A DNA stretch of 18,603 nt, from assembly GCA_964562855.1 (NCBI GenBank), contig CAZLVB010000016.1:1-18603 (forward strand), in the 5' to 3' direction. The translations under genes and the position numbers were made by a program. The notes under the pieces are model-generated. The model was not told the DNA's origin. It saw only the letters and a program-made list of their open reading frames with translations, and ran no database searches. This DNA comes from 2-12-FULL-41-17 sp964562855. GTDB taxonomy: Bacteria > Patescibacteriota > Microgenomatia > Curtissbacterales > GWA2-41-24. Position 1 is the first letter of the stretch, and each line of letters begins with the position of its first letter. Shown here piece after piece: positions 12,872 through 18,603 of the stretch.

Positions 12872-14389
12872 ATGCTAATCGGCTTTGATGCTTCGAGGGC
12901 TTTTGTGGCGGAAGCGACCGGGACGGAAAATTATTCGCTGAATCTTTTGCGCGCGCTGGCGAAGATAGACAGGAGGAACAGGTATAGAGTTTATCTGAGA
13001 GATTTTCCATTTTCCAATTTCCAATTTCCATTTATTGATCAACTGAGCAATCGGTCAATTTCTAAATCGAAAATCAATGGCCAATGGCCAATGGCAAATG
13101 GCAAATTTAGATGGCCTTCAAACTTTGAGCCTGTCCCTATTCGTCCCAGCCGTTTCTGGACACAGGCTGGGCTCGCCTTAGAGACATGGAAAAATCCGGT
13201 TGATCTTTTATTTGTGCCGGCACATACGCTGCCGATACTTCGCAGACGAAGGATCGGATTCTCCAATCTCCATATTCCATTTTCCAATTATTTCGAGCTT
13301 GCGAGAAACAAGCTCTCTTATTTTCCATTTAATAATTTCTCAAATAGAAAATCGAAAAATCGCAAATCAATGGCCAATGGCCAATGGTCAATGGTAAATC
13401 GTACGAAGTACGTCGTGACTATCCACGATCTCGGTGTAGAGTACCTTCCCGGATATCATCAATTTCCGCAGCGCTATTATCTGGATTTTGCCAGCAATTA
13501 CGCGGCGCATCACGCTGACGCTTTAGTTGCCGTTTCGGCGGCCACAAAGGCTGATATTGTAAAAAGATACAAAGTTAGCGCAAAAAAGGTTTTTGTGGTG
13601 CATGAAGGGGTCGACGCGGCCTTTTTCAGGCCGAGTTCAAGGTTAAAAGTTAAAAGTGTAAAGTCTAAATATAAAATGGAAGGCGATTATATTTTGTTTG
13701 TGGGCACGGTTCAGCCGAGGAAAAATTTGCAAATGCTCATTCGAGCATTCGCAAATTTAGTGGGTAGTAGGCAGTTGGTAGTTAGTAGAAGGAATAAGAA
13801 AACTACCGACTACAAACTACAAGCTACAAACTTAGTTATCGCCGGCAAGCTCGGCTGGGATTATCAGGACATACTCGATTTGCCGAAAAAGCTGGGAATA
13901 GGGAATCGGGTAAAATTTTTAGGGCATGTGGCAGGGGCGGATTTGCCGGCACTTTATACAGGGGCCAGCGTTTTTGCCTTTCCAAGCCTCTTTGAGGGGT
14001 TCGGCCTGCCTATTTTGGAGGCAATTTCTTGCGGTTGTCCGGTTATTGCTAGCGATATTGCGCCGCATAGAGAAATCTATAAGAAAATTTTCCATTTTCC
14101 ATCTTCCAATTTCCATTTATTCAAAAATTCTTCAATTGAAAAATTGAAAATCAATGGTAAATGGCCAATGGTAAATGGCCAATCTCGAGAGAATCTCGAG
14201 GCTATCATTTTGGTAAAACCGGATGATGTTGATGAATGGGTAAGAGTTTTATATCAATCTATATCGCAAGATAGAAAAAGTGTAAGTAATAAATCAAAAA
14301 TAGGGGAAATTCTGGCTAAATTCTCCTGGGAAGACACCGCCAAAAATACTTTGCGGGTATTTGAACAAGTTTTGTCACATCAGACGTGA
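12872..14389 (+). CDS. GT4-family glycosyltransferase carrying several in-frame repeat inserts
   Basis: A GT-B glycosyltransferase of 505 residues (about 370-390 is usual). Core blocks are intact: G-F-D-A-S-R-A-F with G-T-E-N-Y at the start; V-T-I-H-D-L-G-V-E-Y-L-P; A-V-S-A-A-T-K-A-D-I; V-V-H-E-G-V-D; L-F-V-G-T-V-Q-P-R-K-N-L; V-K-F-L-G-H-V-A-G; and the donor-binding E375-G-F-G-L-P-I-L-E383 (EX7E) with C-P-V-I-A-S-D. It most resembles MtfB-like mannosyltransferases, so it probably adds a sugar to a lipid-linked surface glycan at the inner membrane. The extra length comes from inserts at 13003-13109, 13259-13400, 13641-13679, 13759-13831 and 14087-14183, each made of hairpin repeats and each falling between conserved blocks. 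The ATG at 12872 is used instead of a TTG at 12866. A truncated paralogue lies at 10469. Confidence 0.85.
   Translation: MLIGFDASRAFVAEATGTENYSLNLLRALAKIDRRNRYRVYLRDFPFSNFQFPFIDQLSNRSISKSKINGQWPMANGKFRWPSNFEPVPIRPSRFWTQAGLALETWKNPVDLLFVPAHTLPILRRRRIGFSNLHIPFSNYFELARNKLSYFPFNNFSNRKSKNRKSMANGQWSMVNRTKYVVTIHDLGVEYLPGYHQFPQRYYLDFASNYAAHHADALVAVSAATKADIVKRYKVSAKKVFVVHEGVDAAFFRPSSRLKVKSVKSKYKMEGDYILFVGTVQPRKNLQMLIRAFANLVGSRQLVVSRRNKKTTDYKLQATNLVIAGKLGWDYQDILDLPKKLGIGNRVKFLGHVAGADLPALYTGASVFAFPSLFEGFGLPILEAISCGCPVIASDIAPHREIYKKIFHFPSSNFHLFKNSSIEKLKINGKWPMVNGQSRENLEAIILVKPDDVDEWVRVLYQSISQDRKSVSNKSKIGEILAKFSWEDTAKNTLRVFEQVLSHQT
12886..12904 (+). repeat. 19-bp direct repeat flanking the RiPP-like island (right)
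   Basis: Identical to 10516-10534; lies in the 5' end of the intact GT4 gene. Confidence 0.8.
13003..13109. repeat. GT4 insert 1: TTTTCCA / TGGCCAA inverted repeat, in frame
   Basis: The left half repeats TTTTCCATTTTCCAATTTCC; the right half repeats AATGGCCAATGGCAAATGG. The halves are imperfect inverted complements, and the unit can fold on itself. It is translated as F-P-F-S-N-F-Q-F-P-F on one side and K-I-N-G-Q-W-P-M-A-N-G-K on the other. It lies between R-V-Y-L-R-D and F-E-P-V-P-I of the enzyme. Confidence 0.8.
13259..13400. repeat. GT4 insert 2: TTTTCCA / TGGCCAA inverted repeat with inner hairpin, in frame
   Basis: Left half ATATTCCATTTTCCAATTAT, right half AATGGCCAATGGCCAATGG then TCAATGGTAAAT. 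Inside is a perfect hairpin GAGCTTG (13295-13301) / CAAGCTC (13309-13315). It is translated as I-P-F-S-N-Y ... S-M-A-N-G-Q-W-S-M-V-N and interrupts the region before K-Y-V-V-T-I-H-D. Confidence 0.8.
13641..13679. repeat. GT4 insert 3: TTAAAAGT-type simple repeat, in frame
   Basis: Iterated TTAAAAGT/TAAAGTCTAAA units, translated as L-K-V-K-S-V-K-S-K-Y-K-M-E between F-F-R-P and D-Y-I-L-F-V-G. This is a different family from inserts 1, 2 and 5. Confidence 0.6.
13723..13758. repeat. 16-bp-arm hairpin inside the conserved RKNL block of the GT4 gene
   Basis: AAATTTGCAAATGCTC (13723-13738) and GAGCATTCGCAAATTT (13743-13758) are inverted complements at 15 of 16 positions over a 4-base loop. It encodes K-N-L-Q-M-L-I-R-A-F-A-N-L, which is genuine conserved enzyme sequence. 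Confidence 0.75.
13759..13831. repeat. GT4 insert 4: GTAGT / ACTAC inverted repeat, in frame
   Basis: Left half GGGTAGTAGGCAGTTGGTAG with TTAGTAG, right half CTACCGACTACAAACTACAA with GCTACAAACT. The halves are complementary. It is translated as V-G-S-R-Q-L-V-V-S-R-R ... T-T-D-Y-K-L-Q-A-T-N and lies between A-F-A-N-L-V and L-V-I-A-G. Confidence 0.75.
14087..14183. repeat. GT4 insert 5: TTTTCCA / TGGTAAA inverted repeat, in frame
   Basis: Left half TTTTCCATTTTCCATCTTCC, right half CAATGGTAAATGGCCAATGG. It is translated as F-H-F-P-S-S-N-F-H-L ... K-I-N-G-K-W-P-M-V-N-G-Q between H-R-E-I and E-A-I-I-L-V-K-P-D-D. It is closely followed by CTCGAG-AGAAT-CTCGAG. Confidence 0.8.
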
Positions 14390-14442
14390 TTTTGAAGTAA
14401 AATGAGTTTAGAGCCTAACTTTGCAGAAAAATTCATAATTTT

Positions 14443-14461
14443 TAGCCTCAACTTGAGGCTA
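14443..14461. repeat. Short perfect inverted repeat between GT4 and GT26 genes
   Basis: TAGCCTCAA and TTGAGGCTA separated by one base. A T-run lies before it, not after it, so it does not look like a forward terminator. It could be a protein-binding site or a repeat remnant. Confidence 0.45.
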
Positions 14462-14493
14462 GTAAGCCATAAAAGGCCGTAAGAAGCCAAAAA

Positions 14494-15240
14494 ATGACAA
14501 AAACAGTCCCAATCATTGATGTTCTAGGCATAAAAATTGCCGATATTTCTGCATCGGAAGCTAAAAATAGAATTCTTGCATTGGCTTCGGATCGAAAAAC
14601 AAAAGGCCATGTAGTGGTTACCGTAAACAGTGAATTTGTTATGCTGGCAAGGAAAAATGCGGATTTTGAGCACATTTTAGCGGATAGTGATCTGGCATTG
14701 GCCGATGGTGCGGGGGTAGTATTTTCGAAGCTAATTTTCGGGGGTAAGGTGCATGAACGTATTACCGGCGTAGATTTGATAGAAAAATTGTGCGCAAAAA
14801 ACGGTAAAAAGGCTATCAGGGTGGGCTTTTTGGGCGGTTTTGGTGGTATAGCAGAAGAAGTGGCTAAGCGCCAAAAGAGCCTCAATCCGAAGCTAAAAGT
14901 AGTCTTGGCAAAGCCTGGAGATCCAACTATAAGGTATGATTTGAGGCTAAAAAAGCAACTTTTGGCCTTGGGCCGCATCGACGTACTTTTCGTTGCCTAT
15001 GGTATGGGTAGGCAGGAATTTTGGATCGAGAGGTTCAAAACATTGGTGAATGTAGGTGTTTTTATCGGTGTCGGCGGAGCTTTTGATTATCTGGCCAAAG
15101 CTAAATTGAGGGCGCCACGCTTGCTTCAGGCGTGGGGACTCGAGTGGCTGTGGCGGCTTATCCTTGACCCGTGGCGAATTTGGCGAATGCGGGTTTTACC
15201 AATTTTCTTATTTTTGGTTTTGAAGGAAAAATTTGTGTAA
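14494..15240 (+). CDS. WecG/TagA/CpsF-family glycosyltransferase (GT26)
   Basis: A 248-residue GT26 enzyme. Family landmarks are V-V-T-V-N-S-E-F with T43, A-D-G-A-G-V-V with D71 at the position of the catalytic Asp of TagA, E-R-I-T-G-V-D with R89, V-A-Y-G-M-G-R-Q-E-F-W, G-G-A-F-D-Y-L-A, and the conserved C-terminus R-A-P-R-L-L-Q-A-W-G-L-E-W-L-W-R-L followed by a basic/hydrophobic tail that docks on the membrane. GT26 enzymes transfer a (N-acetyl)hexosamine-type sugar to a lipid-linked acceptor in teichoic acid, capsule or common-antigen synthesis. The length is typical. It follows the GT4 gene on the same strand, consistent with a surface-glycan pathway; the exact sugar cannot be read from sequence. 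No clear Shine-Dalgarno site. Confidence 0.9.
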   Translation: MTKTVPIIDVLGIKIADISASEAKNRILALASDRKTKGHVVVTVNSEFVMLARKNADFEHILADSDLALADGAGVVFSKLIFGGKVHERITGVDLIEKLCAKNGKKAIRVGFLGGFGGIAEEVAKRQKSLNPKLKVVLAKPGDPTIRYDLRLKKQLLALGRIDVLFVAYGMGRQEFWIERFKTLVNVGVFIGVGGAFDYLAKAKLRAPRLLQAWGLEWLWRLILDPWRIWRMRVLPIFLFLVLKEKFV

Positions 15241-15709
15241 AGCATTTGTGAAAACACAGCGAGGATTTTGGAATCGATTTTTTTAGTAATAAATTTAAAC
15301 TTATAGTTAATATAAAAATTGTTAATTTGTCCAAAACTAGAGGTTTAGACACGTAAGATTATCCCAGGGCGAATCTTCCGCTTAAACGGTTAGTAAAATA
15401 AGACCCATATTAGCAATACTTCTTTTGCTAAATGGATCTGTATGCCTACGCAATATTGCGCCTCAAGAAAAATTACCCAATAGTGATATAAAGGAAAGTG
15501 GTAAAAAATTATCTTTTCGGCTTATAGAAACGTAAATTTCCGGAAAAAACTGTTGTTTATTTGTTAATTATTATGTACTTAGTTTAATAAACATGTTTTT
15601 TTGGGAAAATTAACATTATTTTATCTCTGTAGTAATAACTCTAAGTTACTTTTAGCTTCACAATTAACAAATTTCGGCTTTTGTGGCTTATTTAATTTTG
15701 CCAAAATCA
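15241..15709. other. About 470-bp AT-rich non-coding region with palindromes
   Basis: No credible protein gene was found. Structures seen are TTAGCAA (15412-15418) with TTGCTAA (15426-15432), the perfect 12-bp palindrome CGCAATATTGCG (15449-15460), and TTTCCGGAAA near 15537. No tRNA, tmRNA, RNase P or SRP RNA signature was recognised. It could hold a small RNA, an operator or decayed sequence; nothing in it decides which. Confidence 0.4.
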
Positions 15710-15718
15710 TGTTAAACT
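15710..15718 (+). promoter_or_regulatory. Extended -10 promoter of the GalT gene, leaderless
   Basis: TG-T-TAAACT, the same extended -10 sequence type as the RiPP operon promoter, with no good -35 box. The ATG at 15724 is 5 bases after it, so transcription should begin at the A of the start codon. No Shine-Dalgarno site could exist on such an mRNA. Confidence 0.5.
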
Positions 15719-15723
15719 AAATT

Positions 15724-16599
15724 ATGGCGAAGTTTGTTCCGGACGTGACTACTAACCGTTGGGTCATAATCGCCGAAGGTCGGTCGAAAAGGCCCAAAGA
15801 GGCAAAGAGCACCGCGCAAGTGAACAAAATTTGTGTCTTTTGCCCCGGTTTTGAGAAAATCCCCGGCGCAGAAGTTTACAGGATCCCGAAAGGGGAGCCT
15901 TATACGAGTGGGTGGCAAGTACGGGTCATTAGCAATAAATACCCGATTACCGATTTCCACGAGGTGATTATCCATTCTCCGGACGATGTCAAGGATTTTG
16001 ATCAGCTGTCGGTTGATCAGGTCCACAAGATCCTGACGGCTTACCGCGACCGCTACAATTTCCATACCAAAAACGGTTTTGTGATGATTTTTAACAATGT
16101 CGGCGAGGTGGCAGGTGCCTCGATCAATCATCCGCACTCGCAGCTGGTGGTTGTGCCTAAACAGATTACTCTGGATACGCTTTCGATCGAGCCGGTTGTA
16201 AATTTGGTTTTTGAAACGGAACATTTTGTGGTCCACTGCCCGGATTTTAGTCAATGGCCTTTCGAGATCTGGATTTCGCCAAAGAAGAGAGGGGAGTACT
16301 TCGGTCAGATTGCGCCGGAGGCTTTGGCGGATTTGGCGCAAGTGCTGCCAAGCACTTTAAAGCGGCTGATAAAACACCTTTCGGCAAAAGAGGAGCATTT
16401 CCATCCGGGCATGCCGATGGTCGCGTTCAAAGACGGGCCTGCTTACAACTTCTATGTTTATCATGACAAAGACTGGTATATCAGAATTATTCCGCGTCTT
16501 ATTCACCGTGCGGGTTTTGAGCTTGGAACCGGTCTTTCGGTTAATATTGTCGACCCCTCCGACGCGGCGTCGATTTTAAAAGAAGACGGAGAAAAGTGA
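15724..16599 (+). CDS. galT: Galactose-1-phosphate uridylyltransferase family protein (GalT-like)
   Basis: A 291-residue HIT-superfamily nucleotidyltransferase. C37-x-x-C40, H84 and H136 match the zinc ligands of GalT, and H136-P-H138-S-Q140 is the active-site motif, where H138 would carry the UMP. N-K-Y-P and F-N-N-V-G-x-x-A-G-A-S near the active site are also family features. The enzyme swaps UMP between UDP-glucose and galactose-1-phosphate in the cytoplasm, supplying UDP-sugars for the glycosyltransferases upstream. It is shorter than E. coli GalT (about 350), like many bacterial homologues, and could prefer other sugar-1-phosphates or act as an ADP-glucose phosphorylase-type enzyme. A leaderless start fits the promoter position. 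Confidence 0.85.
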   Translation: MAKFVPDVTTNRWVIIAEGRSKRPKEAKSTAQVNKICVFCPGFEKIPGAEVYRIPKGEPYTSGWQVRVISNKYPITDFHEVIIHSPDDVKDFDQLSVDQVHKILTAYRDRYNFHTKNGFVMIFNNVGEVAGASINHPHSQLVVVPKQITLDTLSIEPVVNLVFETEHFVVHCPDFSQWPFEIWISPKKRGEYFGQIAPEALADLAQVLPSTLKRLIKHLSAKEEHFHPGMPMVAFKDGPAYNFYVYHDKDWYIRIIPRLIHRAGFELGTGLSVNIVDPSDAASILKEDGEK

Positions 16600-16604
16600 T
16601 TTAG

Positions 16605-16627
16605 GATTTAAGATTGATGATTTAAGA
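16605..16627. repeat. 23-bp inverted repeat, left end of the four-helix-bundle element
   Basis: GATTTAAGATT, three variable bases, GATTTAAGA. It is the inverse of 17169-17191 with only the three middle bases different, and starts 5 bases after the GalT stop codon. Confidence 0.8.
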
Positions 16628-16636
16628 ATGATTTAT

Positions 16637-16794
16637 ATTCGCTCGCAGAACACCGTGGACTATCAGTCCAAGGATGAATGCGAAAGCGAATACATACTTT
16701 CGAGGACTAAAGTATCTGCTCGCTCATGTAAACTTGAAGGAGAATACCTGCCTGCCGGCAGGCAAGGCCGAAGACTCTTAGTCATCGGAAGTTT
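16637..16794 (+). other. Hairpin-rich leader of the four-helix-bundle gene
   Basis: Successive stems fill this region: ATTCGCT/AGCGAAT (16637-16643, 16685-16691) enclosing TGGACT-ATC-AGTCCA (16656-16670); ATACTTT/AAAGTAT (16694-16700, 16709-16715); AAACTT/AAGTTT (16730-16735, 16789-16794) enclosing the 16-bp perfect palindrome TGCCTGCCGGCAGGCA (16749-16764) and CCGA/TCGG (16768-16788). GGAAG lies 5 bases before the ATG at 16795. It could be a structured RNA or merely stacked repeats. No protein is encoded on either strand. Confidence 0.5.
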
Positions 16795-17181
16795 ATGAAG
16801 AATGGAAAGATTCAGTCATTTACAGACTTAATTGTTTGGAGAGAAGGGCACAAATTAGTTTTACTGGTTTACAAATTAACTTCAAAATTTCCTCAAAGGG
16901 AAGCTTATTCGTTAACTGATCAAATGAGAAGAGCCGCGACTTCGGTTACGGCTAACATTGCCGAAGGTTTTGGCAGGCAAACATATAAGGAAAAGTACCA
17001 ATTCTATTATTTAGCACAGGGATCTCTAACCGAACTTAAAAATTTTATTATTGTTGCCAAGGACGTAAACTATCTAAAAATGCAAGATTATGACTTGTTA
17101 GTTGAACAGTCTGACCTGGTGCATAAACTGCTTCAAGGCCTGATCAAAAAGACTAGGTCAATCATAAATCTTAAATCTTGA
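16795..17181 (+). CDS. Four-helix-bundle protein, 23S rRNA intervening-sequence (S23/IVP) family
   Basis: A 128-residue all-helical protein with the full family signature: I-Q-S-F-T-D-L-I-V-W-R-E-G-H-K-L near the start, K-F-P-Q-R-E-A-Y-S-L-T-D-Q-M-R-R-A-A-T-S-V, N-I-A-E-G-F-G-R, and G-S-L-T-E-L-K-N. Family members form pentameric nucleic-acid-binding bundles (as in Avd of diversity-generating retroelements) and are encoded within intervening sequences of 23S rRNA in some bacteria. Here it is not in an rRNA gene; it lies between GalT and the phosphohexomutase, inside inverted repeats, and its stop codon falls within the right repeat. The function is unknown. It may bind its own element RNA; that is inference. 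Confidence 0.88.
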   Translation: MKNGKIQSFTDLIVWREGHKLVLLVYKLTSKFPQREAYSLTDQMRRAATSVTANIAEGFGRQTYKEKYQFYYLAQGSLTELKNFIIVAKDVNYLKMQDYDLLVEQSDLVHKLLQGLIKKTRSIINLKS

Positions 17182-17191
17182 ATCTTAAATC
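17169..17191. repeat. 23-bp inverted repeat, right end of the four-helix-bundle element
   Basis: TCTTAAATC, three bases, AATCTTAAATC. It is the inverse of 16605-16627 and overlaps the last codons and stop of the four-helix-bundle gene. The span between outer ends is 587 bp. Confidence 0.8.
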
Positions 17192-17218
17192 AAGTAATAT
17201 TAAGATGGAAAAATCCCA

Positions 17219-18603
17219 ATGACAAAAATCGCAATACCTGACCACATTTTTCGCGGCTATGACCTGCGCGGAGTCGCCGGCCGTGATTTCAACGCAGAAA
17301 GCTTTGAGACTCTAGGCCGTGCTTATGCCACATTTTTGCACCAAAGACGCATTTGGGAGGTTGTGGTCGGCCGAGATAACCGTTTGACAAGCGAAGAGTA
17401 CGCGGCTTCTTTTATTAGAGGGCTCGTTGAGAGCGGAATAGATGTTGTTGATATCGGCTTAACTCTTGCCCAGATTGTCTACTTTTCCCAGTATCTCTTG
17501 CGTTTTAAGGGGGCGGCGATGATTACCGCTTCCCATAATCCGGCAGACTATAACGGCCTGAAGCTTGCGGTCGGCTTTTCGGACACGATGACATCGCCGG
17601 AAATCCAGGAGTTTCGCAAAATTGCCCAGGGCGGCAAGTTTAAAAAATTTGACCGAAAAGGCAAAGTTAGCAAACAGGATGTTTTCCCTGATTACAAAGT
17701 CGATGTTTTAAGAAGAATGGGCAAAATCGGCAAATTCAAAGTTGTTATCGATACCATTTACGGAACTGCGGGGATGTTTTTGCCTTCTATATTGAGAGAG
17801 GCCGGCTGCGAAGTTATTGAGCAGCACACGGAGCTTGACGGCAGTTTTCCGCTGGGTACTGCAGACCCGACAGAGCGGGAAGTGCAGGAACGCTTAGCCG
17901 AAAGGGTCAAAAAAGAAGGGGCAGATATTGGTTTTTCGTATGATACAGACGGCGACAGAATGGGAGTTGTTGACGGCAAAGGCAAACTTATTTGGAACGA
18001 CACTCTGGTTTCTATTTTTGCCAAGGATGTTTTGGAATACATGCCCGGCGCTAAAATTATTTTTAACGTGCTTTGTTCCAAACAGGTAAAAGATGTTATT
18101 GAAAAAGCAGGCGGTGTGCCTGTGATGTGGATTACCGGCCATTCTTTTATCAAGGCAAAGGTCAAGGAGGAGAGAGCGCCGTTTGGAGGCGAGCTTTCCG
18201 GGCACATGTTTTTTACCGACAACTTTTACGGACACGACGATGAAGCCTATGCTTCCTTGAGACTTCTTGCTTATCTAACTCGAGTCGGCAAGTCACTCGG
18301 CGAGGTCGTTGATGAGTTGCCTAAGTACTACAGCTCGCCCGAAGTGAAGGTCGGCTGTCCGGATAAAATAAAGTTTGAATTAGTATCGGAAAAAATACGC
18401 AAAGACTTGGAAACTGAGTTTCCAAACGCCGCGTACGTTGATATCGACGGCGTGCGCTTTGATACCGAAGCCGAGATGGGAGTTATTCGGGCTTCGCAAA
18501 ACGGTCCCTATTTAACAATCAAGTACGAAGCGAAAGACGAGGCAAATTTTGCCAAAATGAGGCAAACGTTATCCAAAATCCTGCACAAATACAGCGAAAT
18601 TGA
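17219..18603 (+). CDS. Phosphomannomutase/phosphoglucomutase (alpha-D-phosphohexomutase), 3' end outside window
   Basis: The frame is open from ATG 17219 to the window edge (461 codons, no in-frame stop; the final TGA in the window is out of frame). All four active-site loops are present: T-A-S105-H-N-P with the phosphoserine, D242-T-D244-G-D246-R247 for Mg, G-G-E325-L-S-G-H329 for sugar recognition, and R424-A-S-Q-N-G-P for phosphate binding. The enzyme interconverts hexose 6- and 1-phosphates in the cytoplasm, feeding GDP-mannose or UDP-glucose synthesis and so the surface-glycan genes upstream. Length and motifs suggest only a few residues are missing. A five-codon frame (ATG 17205) ends in a stop overlapping this ATG and may couple translation. 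Confidence 0.92.
   Translation, partial: MTKIAIPDHIFRGYDLRGVAGRDFNAESFETLGRAYATFLHQRRIWEVVVGRDNRLTSEEYAASFIRGLVESGIDVVDIGLTLAQIVYFSQYLLRFKGAAMITASHNPADYNGLKLAVGFSDTMTSPEIQEFRKIAQGGKFKKFDRKGKVSKQDVFPDYKVDVLRRMGKIGKFKVVIDTIYGTAGMFLPSILREAGCEVIEQHTELDGSFPLGTADPTEREVQERLAERVKKEGADIGFSYDTDGDRMGVVDGKGKLIWNDTLVSIFAKDVLEYMPGAKIIFNVLCSKQVKDVIEKAGGVPVMWITGHSFIKAKVKEERAPFGGELSGHMFFTDNFYGHDDEAYASLRLLAYLTRVGKSLGEVVDELPKYYSSPEVKVGCPDKIKFELVSEKIRKDLETEFPNAAYVDIDGVRFDTEAEMGVIRASQNGPYLTIKYEAKDEANFAKMRQTLSKILHKYSEI

Noticed and set aside
14443..14461. Rho-independent terminator after the GT4 gene
   Set aside because: The stem has a one-base loop and the T-run precedes rather than follows it on the forward strand; the reverse strand is followed by A residues.
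15432..15491. 19-codon frame in the long gap (M-D-L-Y-A-Y-A-I-L)
   Set aside because: Too short, with no ribosome-binding site or family resemblance; it overlaps a palindrome.
15712..16341. 209-codon reverse-strand frame opposite GalT
   Set aside because: Shadow of a clearly conserved forward gene with all active-site motifs.
17205..17222. Five-codon upstream frame before the phosphohexomutase as a regulatory peptide gene
   Set aside because: The stop overlaps the ATG, which may be coupling, but the frame is short enough to occur by chance and has no attenuator structure.
17758..18235. Reverse-strand frames opposite the phosphohexomutase
   Set aside because: The forward frame contains all four phosphohexomutase loops; the reverse frames have no recognisable features.

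Overview
The window looks like a genome fragment from a Candidate Phyla Radiation (Patescibacteria) bacterium, most likely the Microgenomates side. This is an inference from gene content and style, not from a marker gene. The signs are secreted proteins with long (Thr-Pro)n linkers, a very large surface protein with a polymer-like C-terminus, small GIY-YIG, HEPN/MNT and four-helix-bundle genes scattered between envelope genes, few Shine-Dalgarno sites, and many short hairpin repeats both between and inside genes. TGA behaves as a stop throughout. No rRNA, tRNA, CRISPR array or classical transposase was seen.

Layout. 1-742: the tail of a probable DUF4258 protein overlapping a DUF2283 protein, then a small coiled-coil protein. 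761-7220: an envelope block with a membrane-anchored CAP-domain protein, a structured leader, a small membrane protein, a 1335-residue secreted multidomain protein, and another single-pass membrane protein. 7233-8030: a HEPN/MNT pair bounded by perfect 31-bp direct repeats. 8155-10013: an MreB homologue and a Tat-exported lectin-like protein. 10097-10444: a GIY-YIG endonuclease gene between inverted REP-like palindromes. 10469-14389: two glycosyltransferase (GT4) genes. The first is reduced to its 5' end; between it and the intact one lies a reverse-strand operon (small acidic peptide, PqqD-like protein, asparagine-synthetase-like macrocyclase) that resembles a RiPP pathway. 14494-18603: a TagA/CpsF glycosyltransferase, a galactose-1-phosphate uridylyltransferase, a four-helix-bundle (23S intervening-sequence type) gene within inverted repeats, and a phosphohexomutase that runs off the end.

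Working together. The housekeeping theme is cell-surface construction: hexose-phosphate interconversion (phosphohexomutase, GalT), polymer assembly (GT4, TagA-like GT26), shape control (MreB), and exported adhesin or wall-associated proteins. Superimposed on this is an accessory layer of small cassettes, each with its own terminal repeats.

The most striking feature is the number of distinct hairpin-forming simple-repeat families. They sit in intergenic spaces and also within coding sequence without breaking the frame. The intact GT4 gene carries about five such inserts, and MreB and the 6591-7220 protein carry copies of another family. The RiPP-like island and the repeat-insertion phenomenon are the two best candidates for something undescribed.
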